This document shows positions 25,475 to 33,615 of a DNA stretch of 64,000 nucleotides, in pieces. The notes under the pieces were generated by a model. That model had not been told where the DNA came from, did no database searches, and saw only the letters and a program-made list of their open reading frames with translations. This DNA is from Lewinellaceae bacterium (GTDB lineage Bacteria; Bacteroidota; Bacteroidia; Chitinophagales; Saprospiraceae): contig JACJYG010000010.1 of assembly GCA_020636215.1 (NCBI GenBank), positions 248,001-312,000 on the forward strand, written 5' to 3'. The position numbers and the translations under genes were made by a program. Within the stretch, counting starts at the first letter, position 1; every line of letters starts with the position of its first letter.

Positions 25475-28400
25475 ATGGTAGCTAGGATCATTACGTGGAT
25501 AGTTTTATGTTTCAGTACCTCTGTTTTGACGGCGCAATTTACGGTAGTCAGTACAGATGATACGCAGCCCAACGGGCCGGTGCAATTAATTGAAGACGTC
25601 TGTTTAGGAGCGGGGATCGAGGTTTTGGATATCGAATACGAAGGCAAACCAAGAGCTGTGGGGCGTTTCTGGGGCGGAACCAATGTAGTCGGCCTGGATC
25701 AGGGCTTCATTATGACGACAGGCCATGCCGGAAATGATACCGGATTGTTCGGCGTAGATGCAGTGAGCAATATTGTTGCCTCTGTAGCCAATAACAGTAC
25801 CGCTACTTACGAAGGGCTGGCTGATCTGACCAACAACGGAGATGTTTTTGATGTAGCCGTGTATCGTATCCGGTTCATTCCCAAAGGGGACACGATCATG
25901 TTTCGCTATGTATTTGCCTCGGATGAGTACCCGGAGTTTGTTTGTACCAATTTCAATGATGTTTTTGGGTTTTTCCTCACCGGCCCTAATGCCAATGGTG
26001 ATATTGAAACCAACAACCTGGCCAAGGTGCCCGGCACCGATCTTCCGGTGTCCATCAACAGTGTGAACAATGGTAACCTGGGCACGCACCCATTCGTCAA
26101 CCTGGCTTATTGTGAGGAGCCCAATGGATCACTGGACTTTGCCCAGTTTTTTAATGTGACCCCAAATAATACCTATCCCATCTTCAACGGGTATACGGAT
26201 GTGTTTGTGGCCAAATCGGCGGTAATTCCCTGCCAGGAGTACACTATGGAATTGGTGATCGCTGACATTGGAGACCAATTCTATGATTCGGGCCTGTTTT
26301 TTGAGGCCCAAAGCTTTTGCTCCTTCGTCGGAGGGCACAATTCGGAGGACATTGTCGTAGCCGAGGGCTGTGCGCCTTCCAGCTTACAATTGAGCCTCGA
26401 CGGTTTTGCGGAAACGCTGTTCCCTCTTTCCTACACGGTAAGCGGCAGCGCCGAATTTGGAGCCGATTTCAGCGGCATCGACAGCAGCGGGGTGATTGCC
26501 AGTCCGGCCGATAGCTGGGAGATCAATTTGTTGGTCGAAGCGGATGGACTGGAAGAAGGTGCTGAATCAATCAAGATTTTAATCGAAGGAGATAGCTGTA
26601 TCCAAAAAGAATACACCATATACATCGTGGACCCCATCCACATCGAAGGGCCGGCAAATGCCGGTTGCGCCGGTGGCCCGGTTGCCCTCACAGCAGTGGG
26701 GGACTCCCTGGCCCTGGCGGCCTTCGGGCTTGAATGGAATACTGGCGATACCACCGAAACTATTGTCGTTGAACCATCGGGGACCACTACTTACAGTTTA
26801 TCGTACGGCAACGATCTGGCTTCCTGTACAGCTTCCTTCACACTTGCAGCCTCCGACACAACAGAATACAACCGCTTCCTGTGCCGGGAGGAAAGCATCG
26901 AGATCAACGGGACGATCTATGATTTTGACAATCCGACTGGTGTGGAAGTATTTCAGGCTACTTCCGGTTGTGATTCCGTGGTGTTGGTCAACCTGGGCTT
27001 CTTTCCCCGGCAGGAGTCGGCGATAGAAGCTACCGTACAGGAAGGGGAGGCCTTTTCCATGAATGGCGTGGATTATACTGCAAATGGCGTGTACGAACTG
27101 GTGTTTTCAGATGAGAATGGCTGTGATAGCCTCGTCCATCTGCGCCTCAATGTCCTTTCAATACCTGATTATCTGACCGATAGTATTGCAGTCGGGCAAA
27201 CGGTGGGGCTATGCGTGGATACCAGCATTTTTCAATCGGTAGCTGCGTTCGCAAATGCTTGCCCTTCTACCTCGGGCGTAGCGGATTTCCAGTTGGGCGA
27301 TGGCGCCTGTCTGGAATATTCAGGCCTGAATCCGGGAGTAGAAACCGCCTGCCTGTTGGCCTGCGATGAATATGGGCTTTGTGACACCACCTACCTCGTG
27401 GTCAGCGTGTTCACCAACCTTCTGGCCGCAGTGGATGATTACGACACGACTTTGTATAACCAACCGGTAACCGTGGCTGTGCTGGCCAATGACTGGGTCA
27501 GCGCAACAGTATTGACGAGCCAGTACATTGTGGAAACACCCACCTATGGGAATGCCGTAGTTAATCCGGATGGCTCTATTACCTATACTCCTGGCCCGGG
27601 CGCCTGCCTGGAGGAGGATGCCTTTACTTATGCCATTTGTAATGATACCGGTTGTGACACCGCAACAGTTTACATCTGGCTGGATGCCCCTCTGAGCGCC
27701 TGCCGTGGCGTTTGGCCCGGCGATGTAAACAACGACGGCAAAGTCAATCAAATTGACCACTGGGCGATCGGCCTGGGATATGGGCAAACCGGCCCGGTTC
27801 GGCCCAACGCCAGCCTCGACTGGGTAGCACAACCCATGGTCAACTGGGGGAGCACCATTACCTTTATTTATCAGTTCAATTCCAAATACGCCGATTGTAA
27901 CGGCAACGGCCAGGTCAATTCAGATGACGTTTACGCCATCAATCTCAATTGGGGGCTTACCCATGGCTTTGCGCCGGAAAACCTTGATTTTCCAGATAAA
28001 AATGTGGCGGCAACACTTCAGCCGGCCGGGTATTCGGATGTGTCCCTCTCTCTGGGTTCTGCACAACAACCTCTGGTGGACGCCTACGGACTCGCCTTTG
28101 AGGTGCGCTTTGACCCTCAAACCGTGGCCTCTTTGCAGTTTGATGCCGCCGAAAGCTGGCTTGGCCTGGAAGGGGAGGATATGATAGTCCTGCAAAAGTG
28201 GGATGAAAACACTGGTAAAGGAGTCGTTTCCATGGTGCGCACCGACCATAGTCCGGTTACTGATTTTGGAGTAGTGGGCAAGCTGCGCCTGGAATGCCTG
28301 GAAGCCAATTGCACGGGCCTGAGTGTCCGCAATATCCAATTGCTGCAGGCACATGGGGGCGCCTTTGACATTGGCGCGGAAGTTGAACTGGAGAGCCAGG

Positions 28401-28663
28401 TTAGTGGCCAATTGGAAGCGCTAAGCCGGCAGGTTAGCGTTTTTCCGAACCCTGCCAGGGAGCTGCTTCGCATCGAGCTCCCCGAAGCGGCGCCGGCAGC
28501 TTTGTTCTCAACAGACGGCAGCCAGGCCTGGGCCGGGCGCCTGCAGCAGGGCTTGAATGAAGTAGGAATAAATGGTTCACCATCAGGGGTTTATGTATTG
28601 AAGGTTCAACTGGGTGAAAGGGTTGTGGCAAAAAAGGTGGTGCTTTTAGCCGGAAGAAGATAA
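25475..28663 (+). CDS. T9SS-exported adhesin with choice-of-anchor, dockerin- and cohesin-like parts
   Basis: 1062 residues. A signal peptide (~1-20, ending LTAQ) is followed by a choice-of-anchor L domain (~25-290; FRYVFASDEYPEFVCTNFND and DVFGFFLTGPN are typical). A Calx-beta-like segment and a cadherin/Ig-like region (~640-740, AVLANDW, GSITYTPGPGA) come next. At ~749-830 are two dockerin-like Ca-binding motifs, GDVNNDGKVNQIDHWAIG and DCNGNGQVNSDDVYAIN, then a cohesin-like domain (~850-965). The C-terminus (~985-1062, VSVFPNPARELLRIELP ... GVYVLKVQLGERVVAKKVVLL) is a T9SS type A sorting domain. The product should be secreted and attached to the cell surface. Confidence 0.85.
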   Translation: MVARIITWIVLCFSTSVLTAQFTVVSTDDTQPNGPVQLIEDVCLGAGIEVLDIEYEGKPRAVGRFWGGTNVVGLDQGFIMTTGHAGNDTGLFGVDAVSNIVASVANNSTATYEGLADLTNNGDVFDVAVYRIRFIPKGDTIMFRYVFASDEYPEFVCTNFNDVFGFFLTGPNANGDIETNNLAKVPGTDLPVSINSVNNGNLGTHPFVNLAYCEEPNGSLDFAQFFNVTPNNTYPIFNGYTDVFVAKSAVIPCQEYTMELVIADIGDQFYDSGLFFEAQSFCSFVGGHNSEDIVVAEGCAPSSLQLSLDGFAETLFPLSYTVSGSAEFGADFSGIDSSGVIASPADSWEINLLVEADGLEEGAESIKILIEGDSCIQKEYTIYIVDPIHIEGPANAGCAGGPVALTAVGDSLALAAFGLEWNTGDTTETIVVEPSGTTTYSLSYGNDLASCTASFTLAASDTTEYNRFLCREESIEINGTIYDFDNPTGVEVFQATSGCDSVVLVNLGFFPRQESAIEATVQEGEAFSMNGVDYTANGVYELVFSDENGCDSLVHLRLNVLSIPDYLTDSIAVGQTVGLCVDTSIFQSVAAFANACPSTSGVADFQLGDGACLEYSGLNPGVETACLLACDEYGLCDTTYLVVSVFTNLLAAVDDYDTTLYNQPVTVAVLANDWVSATVLTSQYIVETPTYGNAVVNPDGSITYTPGPGACLEEDAFTYAICNDTGCDTATVYIWLDAPLSACRGVWPGDVNNDGKVNQIDHWAIGLGYGQTGPVRPNASLDWVAQPMVNWGSTITFIYQFNSKYADCNGNGQVNSDDVYAINLNWGLTHGFAPENLDFPDKNVAATLQPAGYSDVSLSLGSAQQPLVDAYGLAFEVRFDPQTVASLQFDAAESWLGLEGEDMIVLQKWDENTGKGVVSMVRTDHSPVTDFGVVGKLRLECLEANCTGLSVRNIQLLQAHGGAFDIGAEVELESQVSGQLEALSRQVSVFPNPARELLRIELPEAAPAALFSTDGSQAWAGRLQQGLNEVGINGSPSGVYVLKVQLGERVVAKKVVLLAGRR

Positions 28664-28690
28664 TTTACAATCGGCTTTTCTATGCTGCTT

Positions 28691-28716
28691 CAAAAGAGGC
28701 TTTTGTATAGTTTTTT
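28691..28716 (+). terminator. Weak terminator after the adhesin gene
   Basis: CAAAAG-AGG-CTTTTG, a 6-bp stem, followed after five bases by six T residues; 28 bases past the stop. Confidence 0.35.
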
Positions 28717-28736
28717 CAAAAAAATGAAGCCAGGCA

Positions 28737-28769
28737 TTTGTTTTTTACAAAAAACCGCCCTTATCTTTG
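28737..28769 (+). promoter_or_regulatory. Bacteroidota-type promoter of the trp operon
   Basis: TTTG at 28737-28740 and TATCTTTG at 28762-28769 are separated by 21 bases, matching the TTG / TAnnTTTG consensus of the Bacteroidota primary sigma factor. The leader peptide ATG follows 20 bases later. Confidence 0.7.
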
Positions 28770-28789
28770 ACCCAGTCAAAAAAATAGAA

Positions 28790-28855
28790 ATGAATACTTT
28801 CGTTCGCAATAACTGGTGGTGGTGGCACGCACATTCGGAATCCCGGGTGAGGTGA
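28790..28855 (+). CDS. trpL: trp operon leader peptide with four Trp codons
   Basis: A 21-codon open frame starts ATG AAT ACT TTC and reaches four consecutive TGG codons (28814-28825; peptide segment NNWWWWHAH), then ends TGA at 28853-28855. It lies between a consensus promoter and an intrinsic terminator upstream of trpE. Four Trp codons in a row in a 21-codon frame is the hallmark of ribosome-mediated attenuation: stalling when charged tRNA-Trp is scarce would change leader folding and allow read-through into trpE. Confidence 0.9.
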   Translation: MNTFVRNNWWWWHAHSESRVR

Positions 28856-28872
28856 CACGCTATGGTTTAATA

Positions 28873-28930
28873 GAACGAAAGAACCAACATAAAGCGGCTT
28901 GTCGATCACTCGGCAAGCTGCTTTTCGTTT
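28873..28930 (+). promoter_or_regulatory. trp attenuator: terminator hairpin and competing stem
   Basis: AAAGCGGCTTG (28891-28901) pairs with CAAGCTGCTTT (28914-28924; one G-U pair) and is followed by TTCGTTT, an intrinsic terminator 35 bases before trpE. GAACGAAAG (28873-28881) is exactly complementary to CTTTCGTTC inside the leader peptide frame (28797-28805) and partly to the T-rich segment after the terminator, so alternative folds are available. A classical antiterminator taking the left arm of the terminator is not obvious. Confidence 0.75.
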
Positions 28931-28964
28931 GTGCACATACCTGCGAGATTAAAAAATACGAACT

Positions 28965-30383
28965 ATGCTCACGACCGAGAAAAAGATTCAGATCAAAAGC
29001 CAGGTGCGGCGCTTCCTGGCCGACACCGTTACCCCGGTGACGCTTTACCTCAAGGCGCGCGACCATTTTACCGAGCCGGTGTTATTGGAAAACAACGATT
29101 TCCGCAGCAAGGAAGATTGTTACTCTTTCCTGGGGCTCGATGTCATCGCCAGTTTTCAGGTGAAACCAGGGCTAATTACCGAATACCTGCCCGGCGGAGA
29201 AAAGGTGGATGTCCCGGTACAGAGCGTTCTGGCCGTGCCCAACGCCATGCAGGAATTCCTGAAGCGCTTCGAGGTCAGTTACGATGGTAGTTATGCCGAC
29301 TTCAATGGCCTGATCGGCTACACTGGTTTTGACGGAGTACAGTATTTCGATACCCTGCAATTCGATCCAGCCAAACGCAAATTCGACTTGCCGGACATCC
29401 GCTACAACCTTTATCGCTTTATTATTGCCATCAATCACTTTCGGGATGAGTTGGTGGTGGTGGAAAATATTCCGGCCGGGGAGGCTTCCCAAATGGACAA
29501 AATGGAGGCGCTGATCCGCAGCCAGAAGTTCAGTACACATGAGTTTCATATGCAAGGGGAGGAGCGGAGCAACCTTACCGATGAACAGTTTATGGAACTG
29601 GTTACCATCGGGAAAAGGCACTGCCAGTTGGGCGATGTTTTTCAGATCGTTTTTTCGCGGCAGTTTTCCCAGCGTTTTATCGGGGATGATTTTCAAGTGT
29701 ACCGCGTGCTGCGGTCTATCAACCCTTCTCCCTACCTTTTCTATGCCGACTATGGCAGTTACCGCATCTTTGGGTCTTCTCCGGAAACGCAGATGGCCAT
29801 TCGGCACGGGATTGCCCAGGTAAACCCTATTGCCGGCACCTACCGTCGCTCCGGCGACCTGGAAGAAGATGCGCTCAAAGCTATTGAGCTGTCAGAAGAC
29901 CCCAAGGAAAATGCGGAACACATCATGCTGGTCGACCTGGCGCGTAACGACCTGGGCCGGCACGCCGTTAATGTGCAGGTGAAAGAACTTAAGGATATTC
30001 AGTACTTCAGCCATGTCATTCACCTCGTCTCCAAGGTGACGGGAGAGCTCGGGCCTAACACCAACCCCATGCTGGTATTTGGCGACACCTTCCCTGCCGG
30101 CACGCTCTCCGGCGCCCCCAAATACAAAGCCATCGAACTGATCAACCATTATGAAAACCAGAACCGCAGTTTTTACGGCGGCGCCCTGGGCTATATCAAC
30201 TTCGATGGGGAGATGAACAAGGCCATCATTATCCGGTCCTTCCTCAGCCAGAACAATACCTTGTACTATCAGGCCGGCGCCGGTATCGTGGCTGCCAGCG
30301 TAGAGGAAAAAGAACTTCAGGAAGTGAATAATAAACTGGGCGCCCTGAAGAAAGCAATGATCGAAGCGGAAAAGTTAAAATAA
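28965..30383 (+). CDS. trpE: Anthranilate synthase component I TrpE
   Basis: 472 residues. The chorismate-binding core has FQIVFSRQFSQRF, PSPYLFYADYG, IFGSSPETQM, NPIAGTYRR, EHIMLVDLARNDLGR, FPAGTLSGAPKYKAIELI and YYQAGAGIVAAS. It makes anthranilate from chorismate with ammonia from TrpG. The N-terminal feedback motif, LLES in most Trp-inhibited enzymes, reads LLEN here. First gene of trpEGDCFBA, 109 bases after the leader peptide stop. Confidence 0.97.
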   Translation: MLTTEKKIQIKSQVRRFLADTVTPVTLYLKARDHFTEPVLLENNDFRSKEDCYSFLGLDVIASFQVKPGLITEYLPGGEKVDVPVQSVLAVPNAMQEFLKRFEVSYDGSYADFNGLIGYTGFDGVQYFDTLQFDPAKRKFDLPDIRYNLYRFIIAINHFRDELVVVENIPAGEASQMDKMEALIRSQKFSTHEFHMQGEERSNLTDEQFMELVTIGKRHCQLGDVFQIVFSRQFSQRFIGDDFQVYRVLRSINPSPYLFYADYGSYRIFGSSPETQMAIRHGIAQVNPIAGTYRRSGDLEEDALKAIELSEDPKENAEHIMLVDLARNDLGRHAVNVQVKELKDIQYFSHVIHLVSKVTGELGPNTNPMLVFGDTFPAGTLSGAPKYKAIELINHYENQNRSFYGGALGYINFDGEMNKAIIIRSFLSQNNTLYYQAGAGIVAASVEEKELQEVNNKLGALKKAMIEAEKLK

Positions 30384-30434
30384 ATAAAGAAGGGAGATGC
30401 CGTCTCCTGCAAGAGATCCACTAACAAATTTTAC

Positions 30435-30452
30435 CCGGCTCTATAGAGACGG
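30435..30452. promoter_or_regulatory. Imperfect palindrome before trpG
   Basis: CCGGCTCTATAGAGACGG, 20 bases before the trpG start. A one-base variant occurs 16 bases before the acyl-CoA reductase start (59542-59559). The role is unknown; it may be a small repeat. Confidence 0.35.
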
Positions 30453-30471
30453 GAATCAATAACCAATAACA

Positions 30472-31068
30472 ATGAAAATCCTCGTCCTCGATAACTACGA
30501 CTCTTTTACCTTTAACCTGGTGCAGTACGTTCAGGAGATCCTGGATCATAAAGTAGACGTCTTCCGCAACGACGCCATCACGCTGGATGCGGTAGGAGCT
30601 TATGACGCCATCATCCTGTCGCCCGGCCCTGGCCTGCCAGCTGATGCTGGGATTATGCCGGAACTGATCCGGCGGTACGCTTCAGAAAAGCCGATCCTGG
30701 GGGTTTGCCTGGGGCATCAGGCGATCGGGGAGGCCTTTGGTGGCAGCCTGGAGAACCTGACTCAGGTCTACCATGGCGTTGAGACACCGGTTTCGGTCCT
30801 CGATATGGAAGAGCCCTTGTTCCGGGGTATTCCGCAGGAATTCCAGGCCGGCCGCTATCATTCCTGGGCGGTGCGGAAAGACAACCTGCCGGAACAGCTG
30901 ATCGTAACTGCCATCGACGCCCAGGGCGCTATTATGGCCATGCGCCACCGGGTATTCAACGTACGGGGCGTGCAGTTCCACCCGGAGTCGATCATGACGG
31001 CCTATGGGCGGAAGATGCTGGAGAATTTCTTTACCTATTGTGTGCCCACTGTGCTGGCCAGTGAGTGA
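30472..31068 (+). CDS. trpG: Anthranilate synthase component II (glutamine amidotransferase) TrpG
   Basis: 198 residues, class I amidotransferase: LDNYDSFTFNLVQYV, SPGPGLPADAG, the nucleophile Cys in GVCLGHQAIGE, and the catalytic His-Glu in VQFHPESIMT. It supplies ammonia to TrpE. Separate from trpE with an 88-base gap; not fused to trpD. Confidence 0.97.
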   Translation: MKILVLDNYDSFTFNLVQYVQEILDHKVDVFRNDAITLDAVGAYDAIILSPGPGLPADAGIMPELIRRYASEKPILGVCLGHQAIGEAFGGSLENLTQVYHGVETPVSVLDMEEPLFRGIPQEFQAGRYHSWAVRKDNLPEQLIVTAIDAQGAIMAMRHRVFNVRGVQFHPESIMTAYGRKMLENFFTYCVPTVLASE

Positions 31069-31142
31069 TTAAGCCCGGCATCCGCTGGTTAGTCAACTGC
31101 TGACTTTGCAAGAATTTTTCAGATAACTAATATCGACAAGCA

Positions 31143-32129
31143 ATGAAAGAAATACTCGCCAGGCTATTTGAGCATGAGCGTCTTAGCCGGGAGGAAGCCC
31201 GGCAGGTATTACTCGATATCTCTCACGGAAAATACAACCATCTTCAGGTGGCCAGTTTTATCACCGTGTATCAGATGAGGCCTATCGCTATCCAGGAATT
31301 GCAAGGTTTCCGCGATGCGCTGCTCGAACTGTGCCTGCCTTTTCAACTTAATGGGCAGGAAGCGGTCGACATCGTAGGTACAGGCGGGGACCACAAGAAC
31401 ACCTTCAATGTGTCTACCCTTTCGGCAGTAGTGGTGGCCGGCGCTGGTTATAAAGTGGTCAAACACGGCAGCTATGGCGTTTCCTCGGCAGTAGGTTCCT
31501 CAAACGTGCTGATGGAAATGGGATACGAATTTACCAACGATACCGAAGTTTTGAGCCGCCAACTGGAGCAGGCCAATATGTGTTTTCTGCACGCGCCGCT
31601 GTTTCACCCCGCGATGAAGGAAGTGGTACCGGTGCGCAAACAGTTGGGCATGAAAACCTTTTTCAACATGCTGGGCCCCCTGGTCAACCCGGCGCAGCCC
31701 AGCCATCAGTTGTTCGGCACCTTCAGCCTGGAATTGTCGCGCCTGTATCAGTATATCATGCAGGAGACGGGCCGCCGCTTTTCCATCGTCTACGCCCTCG
31801 ATGGCTACGATGAAGCCTCCCTCACCGGCCCATTTAAGTTGCGGACCAATGAAGAAGACCTCATAATAAGCCCGGCAGACATTGGGAAGCCACAACTGAG
31901 CCAGGAAGATCTATACGGCGGAGAAACGGAAGCCGAAGCGGCCACTATTTTCAAAAATGTGTTAAATAATGAAAGCGCTCCGGCTCAATTCGATGTGGTG
32001 ACGGCCAATGCAGGCCTGGCCATCCACTGCCTTCGCCCGGAACAAAGCCTGATGGACTGTATCGAAGAGGCCAAAGAAAGCCTGCTTAGCCGGCGGGCGC
32101 TGCATGCATTTCAAAAACTTGTAAACTAA
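31143..32129 (+). CDS. trpD: Anthranilate phosphoribosyltransferase TrpD
   Basis: 328 residues. The PRPP-binding loop VDIVGTGGDHKNTFNVST, the anthranilate-site KHGSYGVSSAVGSSNVL and FFNMLGPLVNPAQPSHQLFG are all present. It transfers phosphoribose from PRPP to anthranilate. Eight bases separate it from trpC. Confidence 0.97.
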   Translation: MKEILARLFEHERLSREEARQVLLDISHGKYNHLQVASFITVYQMRPIAIQELQGFRDALLELCLPFQLNGQEAVDIVGTGGDHKNTFNVSTLSAVVVAGAGYKVVKHGSYGVSSAVGSSNVLMEMGYEFTNDTEVLSRQLEQANMCFLHAPLFHPAMKEVVPVRKQLGMKTFFNMLGPLVNPAQPSHQLFGTFSLELSRLYQYIMQETGRRFSIVYALDGYDEASLTGPFKLRTNEEDLIISPADIGKPQLSQEDLYGGETEAEAATIFKNVLNNESAPAQFDVVTANAGLAIHCLRPEQSLMDCIEEAKESLLSRRALHAFQKLVN

Positions 32130-32137
32130 TCTTACCC

Positions 32138-32953
32138 ATGAATATTCTGGAAAAGATCATTGCCCATAAAAAACAAGAAGTCACCGAGCGCAAGGCGCTT
32201 TATCCGGTCCAGTTGCTGGAAAAGAGCATTTATTTTGAAACGCCGGTTGTGTCCCTTTGCAAATATCTGCAGCGGGAAGACAAGTCTGGTATCATCGCCG
32301 AGTTCAAGCGCCGCTCCCCCTCCAAAGGAGACATCAACCCTTACGCATCAGTAGAACGGGTTTCCATTGGCTATATGCAGGCCGGCGCCTCCGCTTTATC
32401 GGTATTGACCGACACCCAATTCTTTGGTGGAAAGAACGAAGACCTGACAGAGGCGCGCAAGTTCAATTTCTGCCCCATTCTACGCAAGGAGTTCATCATT
32501 GATGAATACCAATTGGTGGAGGCCCGGTCGATCGGAGCGGATGCGGTGCTGCTCATTGCCGAATGCCTGGAAAAGGATCAGTTCGCACAACTGGCCCGCA
32601 CTGCCAAAGGCCTTGGCCTGGAAGTACTGATGGAGATCCATAGTGGCGGGCAACTCGACAAAGTTACGCCGGATGTAGACGCCATCGGTGTCAACAACCG
32701 CAATCTCGAAGATTTTTCGGTTAGCCTGGCCACTTCGCTGGAACTGATTACGGCCCTGCCGGCGGAAGTGGTAAAAGTATCCGAAAGTGGCCTGAACGAC
32801 CCCAATGCAGTAGTAGAATTGCGGCATGCAGGATTCCAGGGCTTTCTCATCGGAGAGCACTTTATGCGCCATGCCGACCCGGGCAAAGCCTGCCAGGAGT
32901 TTATCCGCCGAATTCAGCATATTGAGGAGATATTGAATAACGCCATCGCTTAA
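32138..32953 (+). CDS. trpC: Indole-3-glycerol-phosphate synthase TrpC
   Basis: 271 residues, TIM barrel: IIAEFKRRSPSKGDI with the catalytic Lys, LSVLTDTQFFGG, ILRKEFIIDEYQ, IGVNNRNLEDF, VSESGL and GFLIGEHFM. It closes the indole ring from CdRP. Monofunctional, with trpF as a separate gene 11 bases downstream. Confidence 0.97.
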   Translation: MNILEKIIAHKKQEVTERKALYPVQLLEKSIYFETPVVSLCKYLQREDKSGIIAEFKRRSPSKGDINPYASVERVSIGYMQAGASALSVLTDTQFFGGKNEDLTEARKFNFCPILRKEFIIDEYQLVEARSIGADAVLLIAECLEKDQFAQLARTAKGLGLEVLMEIHSGGQLDKVTPDVDAIGVNNRNLEDFSVSLATSLELITALPAEVVKVSESGLNDPNAVVELRHAGFQGFLIGEHFMRHADPGKACQEFIRRIQHIEEILNNAIA

Positions 32954-32964
32954 TTATAACCAGC

Positions 32965-33615
32965 ATGCAAATCAAAGTCTGTGGAATGCGCGAGCCCGAT
33001 AATATCAAAGCCCTGGCGAGCCTGCCGGTGGATATGATCGGGTTTATTTTTTACCGAAAATCACCTCGTTTTATTGGAGAAAAGCTCGGGCGCTGGTTGG
33101 CGCAGCAGGGGCCTTTACTAGAAGGAAAAAAGAGGGTAGGGGTGTTTGTCAATGCTGAAGTAGAGGAGGTTTTGAATGCTGTGCATGACTACGAGCTGCA
33201 CTACGTTCAATTGCACGGTGAAGAGAGCCCGGAGTATTGTCAGTTGCTGCGCACCATTTCGGAAGCTACCTCGATGCGCAAATTCCAGATCATTAAAGCT
33301 TTTCGGATAGGAGAGGCTTTTGATTTTGGCAGCCTTAGTGCTTTTACGCCCTACTGCGCCTATTTCCTGTTCGATACCAAAGGCGCCGCTTACGGTGGTA
33401 CGGGCGAACAGTTCGATTGGGGGCAGTTGCAGCAGTACCATGGGGTGACGCCATTTTTGCTCAGTGGCGGCATCGGCCCGGAATCAGTGGCGGCGCTGCG
33501 CGCCTTTCGGCATCCCCAATGTTATGGGGTGGATATCAATAGCCGTTTTGAAACCGCCCCAGGGCTGAAGGACATTGAAAAAATAACAGCATTTATCCAT
33601 GAACTCAACAACTAA
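32965..33615 (+). CDS. trpF: Phosphoribosylanthranilate isomerase TrpF
   Basis: 216 residues. The N-terminal IKVCGMREPDNIK holds the general-base Cys; GFIFYRKSPRF, VQLHGEESPEYC, LFDTKG and LLSGGIGPESV follow, and GVDINSRFETAPGLKD carries the catalytic Asp. The 3' end overlaps the upstream trpB start by 17 bases if that start is used. Confidence 0.96.
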   Translation: MQIKVCGMREPDNIKALASLPVDMIGFIFYRKSPRFIGEKLGRWLAQQGPLLEGKKRVGVFVNAEVEEVLNAVHDYELHYVQLHGEESPEYCQLLRTISEATSMRKFQIIKAFRIGEAFDFGSLSAFTPYCAYFLFDTKGAAYGGTGEQFDWGQLQQYHGVTPFLLSGGIGPESVAALRAFRHPQCYGVDINSRFETAPGLKDIEKITAFIHELNN

